Origin: Opitutus sp. GAS368 | GTDB lineage: Bacteria > Verrucomicrobiota > Verrucomicrobiia > Opitutales > UBA953 | Length of the DNA stretch: 64,000 bases | NCBI GenBank assembly: GCA_945866215.1 | Contig: CAMBGQ010000002.1 | Location: forward strand, 1-64,000 | Direction: 5' to 3' | Part shown: piece by piece, positions 11,208-17,668 of the stretch | Layout: every line of letters starts with the position of its first letter | How positions within the stretch are numbered: the first letter of the stretch is position 1 | Notes under the pieces: generated by a model | Seen by the model: the letters and a program-made list of their open reading frames with translations, nothing else | Told to the model about the DNA's origin: nothing | The model's database searches: none | Translations under genes and position numbers: made by a program

Positions 11208-11879
11208 ATGCCCCGCTCCCTGCTTCTGGCCGCCTGGCTGCCCCTCGCCCTCGCCGCCGCGCCTGACCCGTATCCCGTCAGCCCGACCGTCGCCGCCGTG
11301 CCGCACCCGGCCGCCGACGCCCTGGGCTTCGCCCCGCTCTTCAACGGCAAGGATCTCGCCGGTTGGAAGACCAAGGGCAACTGGGTCTACGACACGGACG
11401 GCACCGTCACCCTGAAGCCTCGCCCCGGCGAGACGGGCTGGAAGCGTTTCGACGCCTATATTTTTACCGAGCGCAAATACCGCGACTTCGTCCTCGACCT
11501 CGAATTCAAGTTCGAGCCCACCGGCAACTCCGGCGTCTTCTTCTGTGTCGCCGACCCGCTTGATCCGGTGTCGAAAGGCATCGAACTCCAAATCCTCGAC
11601 ACGCACGGGCTGGCGAAGCCCGGTCACCATGATTGCGGTGGCATCATTCGCGCGATGGGCGCGGCGAAGAATATGGTGAAGGCGCCCGGCGAATGGAACC
11701 GCTACACGCTCACGCTCAAGGACCGCCAGCTGACCGTCGACTTCAACGGTGAACGCACGATTGTCCTCGATCTGGCCACCTCGCCGATGAAGGACCGTCC
11801 GGTCGAAGGTCACATCGGTTTCCAGGATGAGGCGAAGCACGTCTGGTACCGCAACGTCCGGATCAAGGAGCTGCGCTAA
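11208..11879 (+). CDS. DUF1080 (3-keto-disaccharide hydrolase family) secreted protein
   Basis: A 223-residue exported protein with a signal peptide (SLLLAAWLPLALAAA) and a single DUF1080 domain. Markers are LFNGKDLAGWK near the start, GNSGVFF in the middle, ELQILDTHG and WNRYTLTLKDRQLTVDFNG, and the closing GHIGFQDEAKHVWYRNVRIKEL. Pfam PF06439 is a beta-sandwich family now named after 3-keto-glycoside hydrolase activity; it is greatly expanded in Planctomycetes and Verrucomicrobiota. ATG 11208 begins a clean signal peptide; an earlier in-frame ATG at 11169 does not. It abuts the convergent DedA gene with no gap. A partner role with the Gfo/Idh/MocA oxidoreductases at 40-42 kb is possible but unproven. 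Confidence 0.88.
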   Translation: MPRSLLLAAWLPLALAAAPDPYPVSPTVAAVPHPAADALGFAPLFNGKDLAGWKTKGNWVYDTDGTVTLKPRPGETGWKRFDAYIFTERKYRDFVLDLEFKFEPTGNSGVFFCVADPLDPVSKGIELQILDTHGLAKPGHHDCGGIIRAMGAAKNMVKAPGEWNRYTLTLKDRQLTVDFNGERTIVLDLATSPMKDRPVEGHIGFQDEAKHVWYRNVRIKELR

Positions 11880-12524
11880 TCAGCGTCGCATCCAGCGACG
11901 CGCACCCAGCCAGAGTAGCGCTGGTACCACGACGCTGAGCGCGAGCGCCCACGCAGGCTCGTCCTGACCCAGCGCGCCGATCGCTGCGAAGACGAAGCCC
12001 ATCGGTAGGCTTCCGCAGAGTACCGCGAGGAGAAAGGTCTGGAAGGGCATACGATTCAGGCCAGCCAAGCAGGCGACTGCTTCGGGCAGGATGGGTATGC
12101 AGCGAGAGCACGCGACGAGCCAGGCGCCGCCGGTTGCAAAAAAGCCTTCGCCTTCGCGCAGGCCCGCTTCGCCCGCGAGACGCAACGCGAGCGGACGACC
12201 GAGCCAGCGGCTGAGGCCATAAGCGATCAGTCCGGCGAGCGCTGAACCAGTCGCTGCATAGAGGCCGCCGACGAGTGGACCGTAGGTCAGGCCCAGTGCC
12301 GACATCACGAGCGTACTCGGGATGGGCAGAAGGATGTCCGCCACGAGTAAGGTTATGCCCGCGACGCCGGCGCCGGCGCCATACCTGGCCATCCAGGCGC
12401 GCGCGCCTTGGACGGAGAACGCCGTCTCCAGTACGTCGCCCCAAATCATCCACGGCACGATTGCGCCGGCCAGCAGGAGCGTCGACGCGACGAGCAGGGC
12501 GCGATGACGGACGAAGAAGCTCAT
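11880..12524 (-). CDS. DedA/VTT-domain (SNARE-associated) membrane protein
   Basis: A 214-residue multi-pass membrane protein. Hydrophobic segments alternate with the family's re-entrant motif region: ADILLPIPSTLVMSALGLTYGP (about 60-81), a glycine-rich segment GGLYAATGSALAGLIAYGLSRWLG, and the conserved R-x-IPILPEAV...AGLNRMPFQTFL. These are the hallmarks of the VTT/DedA family, members of which act in lipid transport across the membrane. Its ATG overlaps the stop of the upstream cupin gene (ATGA overlap at 12521-12524), so the two are translationally coupled. The frame is open upstream, but the extension has no conserved content. Confidence 0.85.
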   Translation of the reverse strand: MSFFVRHRALLVASTLLLAGAIVPWMIWGDVLETAFSVQGARAWMARYGAGAGVAGITLLVADILLPIPSTLVMSALGLTYGPLVGGLYAATGSALAGLIAYGLSRWLGRPLALRLAGEAGLREGEGFFATGGAWLVACSRCIPILPEAVACLAGLNRMPFQTFLLAVLCGSLPMGFVFAAIGALGQDEPAWALALSVVVPALLWLGARRWMRR

Positions 12525-12931
12525 GCGCCAGCGCGCAGGTCTTTCCAAGGGGCCTCGCCACTCACGTCGACCATGAAAGGTCCCTTGCTCGCGCCGGGCG
12601 AAAGGATGGCGAGAATCGTCGCGTCCGCTTTCGAGACGTTGAAGGTCGCGTGCACGATGCCCGCGGGGATGTGCGCGGCGTCGCCGGGCCGGAGGATGCG
12701 CTTTTCCTTTTCGACCCACTGCTCGACCTCGCCGGCGAGGACATAGATCATCTCCTCGAGCTCGGGGTGCGTGTGGAAGGCGTGGCCCTCGCCCGCCGGC
12801 AAGGTCGCTTCGCAGACCTGCAGGTCCTTGGCGCCGGTCAGCTCAGGCCGGGTCAGCCAGTAATTGGTGCGGCCTTTGTACTCTTCCTTGATGGCCTCGG
12901 CCTTGGTCACGAAACGCAGCGGTTTGCTCAT
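12521..12931 (-). CDS. cupin-domain protein
   Basis: A 136-residue single-domain cupin. Motif 1 is HAFHTHPELEEMIYVLAGEVEQW (about 56-78; His, His, Glu metal ligands) and motif 2 is PGDAAHIPAGIVHATFN (about 88-104), giving the complete set of metal-binding residues. No enzyme activity can be assigned; small cupins of this type are often metal-dependent isomerases, dioxygenases or sugar-binding proteins. ATG 12931 follows a weak purine-rich stretch. Its stop overlaps the DedA start by four bases. Confidence 0.85.
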   Translation of the reverse strand: MSKPLRFVTKAEAIKEEYKGRTNYWLTRPELTGAKDLQVCEATLPAGEGHAFHTHPELEEMIYVLAGEVEQWVEKEKRILRPGDAAHIPAGIVHATFNVSKADATILAILSPGASKGPFMVDVSGEAPWKDLRAGA

Positions 12932-13031
12932 GCGCTCTTCTAACCAGACGAGATGGCGGTGAGCAAGCCTACGGGGCCGGGCGTTGACACGGCTCAGATT
13001 CGAGCCGGAATCAAGTCCCCCACGCATCCCC

Positions 13032-13805
13032 ATGAAAAAATCCCTCCTCCTCCTCCTCGCACTTGGCCTCTTCGGCGGTGCCTCCCTCGCCGCCCAAGAG
13101 ACCAAGAAGGCTCCCGCCAAGAAGCCCGCCGCTCCGGCTATTTCGCAACCCGCCGATGTCGCCGCGCCCAAGCTCGGCCCGGACGGCGCAATCCAGGCCG
13201 GCTTCGCCAAGTCCCATGAATCCTTCGTCGCGGTCGCTAAGCAGGGCGAAGCGCAGGTCGTCTTCCTCGGCGATTCCATCACCGCGGGCTGGAACAGACA
13301 GCAGGCCCTCTTCGAAAAAGAATACGGCCAGTACAAGGCCGCCAACTTCGGCATCGGCGGCGACCGCACCCAGCACGTGCTCTGGCGCGTCGAGAACGGC
13401 GAGTTCGACGGCATCAAGCCCAAGGCCGTTGTGCTGATGATCGGCACCAATAACTCCGGCGCCCCAGACAACTCCCCTGAGCAGATCGCCGCCGGCATCA
13501 AGAAGACCCTCGCCGCGATCCATCAGCGCTCCCCCGCCACCAAGGTGCTCCTCCTCGCGATCTTCCCGCGTGGTGCCACCGACGCCAACAATCCTGGCCG
13601 CGCCAAGAACAAGGCCGTGAACGCCCTCCTCGCCAAGTTCGACGACGGCCAGAAAGTCCACTTCCTCGACATCGGTCCGAAGTTCCTCTCGCCGGACGGC
13701 ACCTTGGAGAAGACCATTATGCCTGACCTGCTGCACCTCAACGCCGCCAGCTACCAGATCTGGGCCGACGCGATTCGCGAGAAGCTGGCTTCGCTCGTTA
13801 AATAA
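13032..13805 (+). CDS. secreted SGNH/GDSL-type esterase
   Basis: A 257-residue exported hydrolase. The signal peptide is residues 1-20 (KKSLLLLLALGLFGGASLA), followed by an Ala/Pro/Lys linker (about 21-47). The SGNH blocks are all present: Ser82 in GDSIT, Gly110 in FGIGGD, Asn140 in IGTNN, and Asp232/His235 in DLLHL. The arrangement matches platelet-activating-factor acetylhydrolase-like and carbohydrate-acetyl esterases often found beside polysaccharide-degrading genes. The chosen ATG 13032 gives a normal signal peptide; the frame opens earlier at 12984. A strong terminator follows. Confidence 0.9.
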   Translation: MKKSLLLLLALGLFGGASLAAQETKKAPAKKPAAPAISQPADVAAPKLGPDGAIQAGFAKSHESFVAVAKQGEAQVVFLGDSITAGWNRQQALFEKEYGQYKAANFGIGGDRTQHVLWRVENGEFDGIKPKAVVLMIGTNNSGAPDNSPEQIAAGIKKTLAAIHQRSPATKVLLLAIFPRGATDANNPGRAKNKAVNALLAKFDDGQKVHFLDIGPKFLSPDGTLEKTIMPDLLHLNAASYQIWADAIREKLASLVK

Positions 13806-13827
13806 GCCGCGGGCGGGTTTGCCTCAA

Positions 13828-13858
13828 GGTCGGCCCTCGTCGAGGGCCGGCCTTTTTT
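13828..13858 (+). terminator. Rho-independent terminator of the GDSL esterase gene
   Basis: A hairpin with arms GGTCGGCCCTCG and CGAGGGCCGGCC (one G-T wobble) is followed by TTTTTT, about 25 bp after the esterase stop. It lies between two convergent genes; the T-run is on the plus strand, so it mainly serves the esterase. Confidence 0.85.
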
Positions 13859-13872
13859 GCGCCGGACCCGGC

Positions 13873-14826
13873 TTAACGCCGGATCGCCAGGCGCATCTTG
13901 CGGAAGGCCCCCGCCTCGATCTGGCGGATGCGTTCGCGGGAGACCCCTTGGATCTGGCCGATAGCGTCGAGCGTCATCTCCTCGCCGTCGAGACCGTGGC
14001 GCAGGCGGATCACCTCGAGCTCGCGCGGCGTCAGCTGGGCCATGACCTCCGCCAGGGCGTCTTGGAAATCGGCGTCGGCGGCGGCGTCGGCCGGCGTCGC
14101 GGCGTCCTCATCGGTCAGCGTATCGCCGAACTTCGTATCGCTTTCTTCGCTGATCGGCGCGTCCAGCGATTGGCCGTGCTGCTGGTAGCAGCGCATTTCG
14201 ACGAGTTTTTCCTGCGTCCAGTTCAGGTGGGTGGCGACTTCGACATCGGTCGGTTCGCGACCGACTTCCTGCCGCAGCGCGGCCTCGGCCTTACGGAGCT
14301 TCGAGAGCTGCTCGTGGAGGTTGCGCGGCAGGCGGACGGTACGGCGGAGGAAGTTCAGCTCGCGGAACACGGCGCTGCGGATACCCCAGAAGGCGTAGGT
14401 GCTGAAGCGGTGGCCGAGGTCGGCGTTGAAGGCGCGAGCCGCTTGGTGCAACGCCAAGTTGCCGGCCGCGACCAGCTCGAGGATCTCCTCGCGGGGTACG
14501 TGCATGCCCTTCGCAATGTGGTACGGCAGGCGGAGGTTACGGTTCACCAGTTCAGCGTACGCGTTGCAGGCGTCGGGGCTGAGGCCGCCGTTGGTATCCT
14601 GGCCGGCTTTGATCCGGCACCCAAGGGCCAGTTCTTCTTCGGCGCTGAGCCGAGGCCAGCGGGCGACTTGGTTGAGGTACTGCGTCAGGGTGTCGCCTTC
14701 GCCGGAGGATTCGGGCGAGATTTCGACGAAGCTGACCCGGATTGGGCTCAGCTCGGGGAGGGGAGAACGGAGGAGGGAGGTGAGGGCGTCGGGCTTGGCG
14801 GTGCGGGGGGTGATGTGGTTGATCAT
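13873..14826 (-). CDS. RNA polymerase sigma-70 family factor (group 2-like)
   Basis: A 317-residue sigma factor containing regions 1.2, 2, 3 and 4 but no region 1.1. Region 1.2 is near 45-75 (TLTQYLNQVARWPRLSAEEE); region 2 follows (NLRLPYHIAKG...LVAAGNLALHQAARAF), with the -10-reading helix FSTYAFWGIRSAVFREL where primary sigma factors have FSTYATWWIRQA. Region 4 at the end (LTPRELEVIRLRHGL...GVSRERIRQIEAGAFRKMR) contains the -35-reading helix. An acidic linker (about 220-250) separates regions 3 and 4. The changed region 2.4 and missing 1.1 argue for an alternative, RpoS-like or second housekeeping-like factor. Its upstream region 14827-15116 is unusually AT-rich. Confidence 0.9.
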   Translation of the reverse strand: MINHITPRTAKPDALTSLLRSPLPELSPIRVSFVEISPESSGEGDTLTQYLNQVARWPRLSAEEELALGCRIKAGQDTNGGLSPDACNAYAELVNRNLRLPYHIAKGMHVPREEILELVAAGNLALHQAARAFNADLGHRFSTYAFWGIRSAVFRELNFLRRTVRLPRNLHEQLSKLRKAEAALRQEVGREPTDVEVATHLNWTQEKLVEMRCYQQHGQSLDAPISEESDTKFGDTLTDEDAATPADAAADADFQDALAEVMAQLTPRELEVIRLRHGLDGEEMTLDAIGQIQGVSRERIRQIEAGAFRKMRLAIRR

Positions 14827-15116
14827 GTGGAAAAAGAAAGGGGCCTGTATATATAGGGCTAAAAAGGGGGGTGTTCGGGGGTCTAATTACACAAGTTACT
14901 GATTATCAACGAAATAAAATCGTATAATACTTCAGGATGGGCCTTCTGGGGGGTCCTTCAGGGCCTGAAGAGAGGGGCTGGGTTCGATTATGCCTTGGGG
15001 TCATGATTCGTCAATGGGAGGGCCGGAGATTGCCCCCCCCCGCGTGCGTCATAGGGGGATGAATTGGGATAACTTTTGGGTGGGAACGGAAGCGGCTTTA
15101 GAGAGTCTATTTCTGT
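14827..15116. promoter_or_regulatory. AT-rich divergent intergenic region with candidate -10 box
   Basis: This 290-bp gap separates the sigma factor gene (minus) from the sulfatase gene (plus). It is markedly AT-richer than its surroundings in its left half (14840-14935). A perfect TATAAT lies at 14923-14928 on the plus strand; the -35 position about 17 bp upstream (TGATTA) is poor. If used, it would give the sulfatase mRNA a leader of about 180 nt. On the minus strand, TTGATA with downstream AT-rich hexamers near 14885-14910 could drive the sigma factor. No open frame or RNA gene was recognised. Confidence 0.35.
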
Positions 15117-16463
15117 ATGCCCCGACTTCTCCCTCTTTGCGTTGTTGCGCTCACCTGCCTAGGCCTGTCCCTGCCCGCCGCCGACCGTCCGCCGAACATC
15201 CTGATGATCGTCTCCGATGATCACACCTGGTTCGATTATGGCTTCATGGGTTCGAAGGCGGTCCGCACGCCGCACCTCGACAAGCTCGCGGCGGAATCCC
15301 GTCTCTTCCCTCGCGGGTACGTGACGAACTCCCTCTGCGGACCGAGCCTAGCTTCGATGCTGACCGGCCGCCACGTGCACCGCCACGGGATCACGGGCAA
15401 CGACCCACGCATGCCGACTGTCGAAGGCGTGAAAGGCGCAGGCAAGGCCGCCGCGGCGAAACAGAAGAGCGCAGCCTTCCTCGAAGGGCGCGCCCAGATG
15501 ATCAAACTCTTCCAACAGTCGCCGATCCTGCCCCGCCTACTCGGTGAACAGGGCTACGTCAGTCTACAAACGGGTAAGTGGTGGATGGGCCCTTATCAGA
15601 CCGGCGGCTTCACCGAAGGCATGACGAAGGGCGGTCGCCACGGCGACGAGGGCCTCGACATCGGTCGCAAGACCTTGGCGCCTCTCACCGACTTCATTTC
15701 TCGCGCGAAGAAGGACGGTAAGCCGTTCTTCGCCTGGTATGCGCCGATGATGCCGCATGACCCGCACACGCCGCCCGAAAGGCTGCTCGCCAAGTATCGC
15801 GATAAGTCGCCGACGCCGCAGGCCGCTAAATACCACGCGATGGTCGAGTGGTTCGACGAGACCATCGGCGATATTCGTGCCCATCTGGAGAAGGAAGGCC
15901 TCACCCGCGACACGATTATCGTCTACATCGCGGACAACGGCTGGATTCCGCGTACGGATAAGCCGTCGGTCGATTTCGAGCGCTCCAAGCAGTCGCCCTT
16001 CGACGGCGGCGTCCGTACGCCGATCTTCGTCAGCTGGCCCGGACACATCAAGCCGGTGGTGATGGCCGAGGCTGCCAGCGCGGTGGATATTCTGCCGACG
16101 TTGCTGAAGCTCGTCGGCGCTCCCGTGCCTGCCGACGGCGACGGCGTCGACCTACTCGATGATGTGGCCCTGCGCGCGCGTCCGTTCGTCGCCGGCCAGA
16201 ACTCGACCCACGACATCCTCGATCTCGCGCGTCCTGCGGCCAGCCTGCGCTACCGCTGGCTCGTCGCCGGCGACCTCAAGTTGATCGTCTCGAGCGGCCT
16301 CAAGACCGGCACGACCCAGAGCGGTTCCACTGACGCCACCGAGCCGCCCCGCCTCTTCGACCTCAAGGCCGACCCAGGCGAACTCAAAGACCTCGCCGCG
16401 GCGCGCCCCGACGACGTTAAGCGACTCACGGCCCTGCTTGATGGCTGGTGGACTGGCCGCTGA
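15117..16463 (+). CDS. secreted sulfatase (alkaline-phosphatase-like, S1 family)
   Basis: A 448-residue exported sulfatase. A signal peptide covers about residues 1-22. The core begins RPPNILMIVSDDH (metal ligands Asp34/Asp35), and the modified-residue motif is SLCGPSLASMLTGR with Cys74 as the predicted formylglycine. A second metal site is at IADNGW. The position normally held by Arg in the C-x-P-x-R consensus is Leu78, a variant that may alter modification or substrate handling. Its probable activating enzyme is encoded at 57792-58871. The gene starts a same-strand block with the lactonase-like lipoprotein and the PSD1/DUF1501 pair. The substrate (sulfated polysaccharide or ester) is unknown. 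Confidence 0.92.
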   Translation: MPRLLPLCVVALTCLGLSLPAADRPPNILMIVSDDHTWFDYGFMGSKAVRTPHLDKLAAESRLFPRGYVTNSLCGPSLASMLTGRHVHRHGITGNDPRMPTVEGVKGAGKAAAAKQKSAAFLEGRAQMIKLFQQSPILPRLLGEQGYVSLQTGKWWMGPYQTGGFTEGMTKGGRHGDEGLDIGRKTLAPLTDFISRAKKDGKPFFAWYAPMMPHDPHTPPERLLAKYRDKSPTPQAAKYHAMVEWFDETIGDIRAHLEKEGLTRDTIIVYIADNGWIPRTDKPSVDFERSKQSPFDGGVRTPIFVSWPGHIKPVVMAEAASAVDILPTLLKLVGAPVPADGDGVDLLDDVALRARPFVAGQNSTHDILDLARPAASLRYRWLVAGDLKLIVSSGLKTGTTQSGSTDATEPPRLFDLKADPGELKDLAAARPDDVKRLTALLDGWWTGR

Positions 16464-16483
16464 TCTCTCCCTCTCTTATCATC

Positions 16484-17659
16484 ATGAACACCCCCCGCAT
16501 CCTCCTCGCCGCGCTCGCCGCCGCGCTCGTCGGCTGTCAGTCCGCCGACACCACTGCACCCGCGCCGAAGGCCGCCACCAAGGCCGCGCCGAAGGCCAAG
16601 GCCGCGCCGAAGCCAGCCCCCGCGCAGTATGTCTTCTACGTCGGCACCTCCGGTGCCAAGGCGCCTGGCATCCTGCGCTGCGTGCTCGACGGCAAGACCG
16701 GCAAGATCTCGGTGCCGACCGTCGCCGCCGAAGCCAAGTCCGCTTCATACGTCGCGCTTAGCCCCGATGCGAAGTTCCTCTACGCCACCGCTGAGGGCGC
16801 CGAGGGTGCCGTCGCCGCCTACGCGGTCGAAGGCGACAAGCTCCGCCTGCTCAATACCGAAGCCTCCAAAGGTAAAGGACCGACGCACCTCGCCGTCGAC
16901 GCCGCCCGCCGTAACCTCGTTGTCGTGAACTACGGTTCCGGATCGACGACCGCGTTGCCCATCAAAGCCGACGGTTCCTTCGCGCCCGCTACCTCCTCGA
17001 TTCAGCATGTCGGCACGGGCCCGAACGCCGGACGTCAGGCCGGCCCGCACGCCCATGGCGTCTACTTCCATCCGAAGAACGGCCGCGTCTACGTCGCTGA
17101 CCTCGGCACGGATGACATCTTTATCTTCCGGTTCGACGCCGAGAAAGGCCTGCTCACGGCGAATAAGCCGAAGTCCGGTCGCGTCACCGCCGGTGAGGGT
17201 CCGCGCCACCTCGCCTTCCATCCCAGCGGCAAGTTCGCCTACGTGAACACCGAGATGGGTCTCAACGTCGTCGCCTTCTCGGTCGAAGGTAACGGCGGCC
17301 TGAAGCAGCTCCAGAGCCTGCCGACGATGCCCGCTGGCGCGGAGACCAAGGGCGTCTCCACCGCGGAGATCTTCGTCCGCCCCAACGGCAAGACGCTCTA
17401 CGTCTCTAATCGTGGGCATGATTCCCTCGCCGTCTATGCCATCGCCTCAGACGGACAGCTGACGCTCCTCCAGCACGTGCTCGGTACGCCCGCCACGCCG
17501 CGCGGCTTCGGCCTCAGCGCCGACGGCCGCTGGCTCGTCTGCGCCGGCCAGAAGTCTGGGACGCTCAACGCCTACAAGATCGGCCGCGACGGTAAGCTCA
17601 CCGACACCAAGCAGGCGGTCGAAGCCCCCGCCGCCGCCGCGGTCGTGTTCGTGCCCTGA
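16484..17659 (+). CDS. lactonase-fold (6-phosphogluconolactonase/YbhE-like) lipoprotein
   Basis: A 391-residue protein with a lipoprotein signal (ALVGC, predicted lipidated Cys about 18) and an Ala/Lys/Pro-rich tether (about 20-45). The rest is a seven-bladed propeller of the PF10282 lactonase family: repeats such as YVALSPDAKFLYAT, GPTHLAVDAARRNLVVVNYGSG, HAHGVYFHPKNGRVYVADLGTD, GPRHLAFHPSGKFAYV and PNGKTLYVSNRGHDS. E. coli Pgl of this fold is cytoplasmic, whereas this copy is exported, so a periplasmic lactonase or sugar-binding role is more likely. It starts 20 bp after the sulfatase stop and ends 9 bp before the PSD1 gene, indicating an operon. Confidence 0.88.
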   Translation: MNTPRILLAALAAALVGCQSADTTAPAPKAATKAAPKAKAAPKPAPAQYVFYVGTSGAKAPGILRCVLDGKTGKISVPTVAAEAKSASYVALSPDAKFLYATAEGAEGAVAAYAVEGDKLRLLNTEASKGKGPTHLAVDAARRNLVVVNYGSGSTTALPIKADGSFAPATSSIQHVGTGPNAGRQAGPHAHGVYFHPKNGRVYVADLGTDDIFIFRFDAEKGLLTANKPKSGRVTAGEGPRHLAFHPSGKFAYVNTEMGLNVVAFSVEGNGGLKQLQSLPTMPAGAETKGVSTAEIFVRPNGKTLYVSNRGHDSLAVYAIASDGQLTLLQHVLGTPATPRGFGLSADGRWLVCAGQKSGTLNAYKIGRDGKLTDTKQAVEAPAAAAVVFVP

Positions 17660-17668
17660 GTCCGCTCG

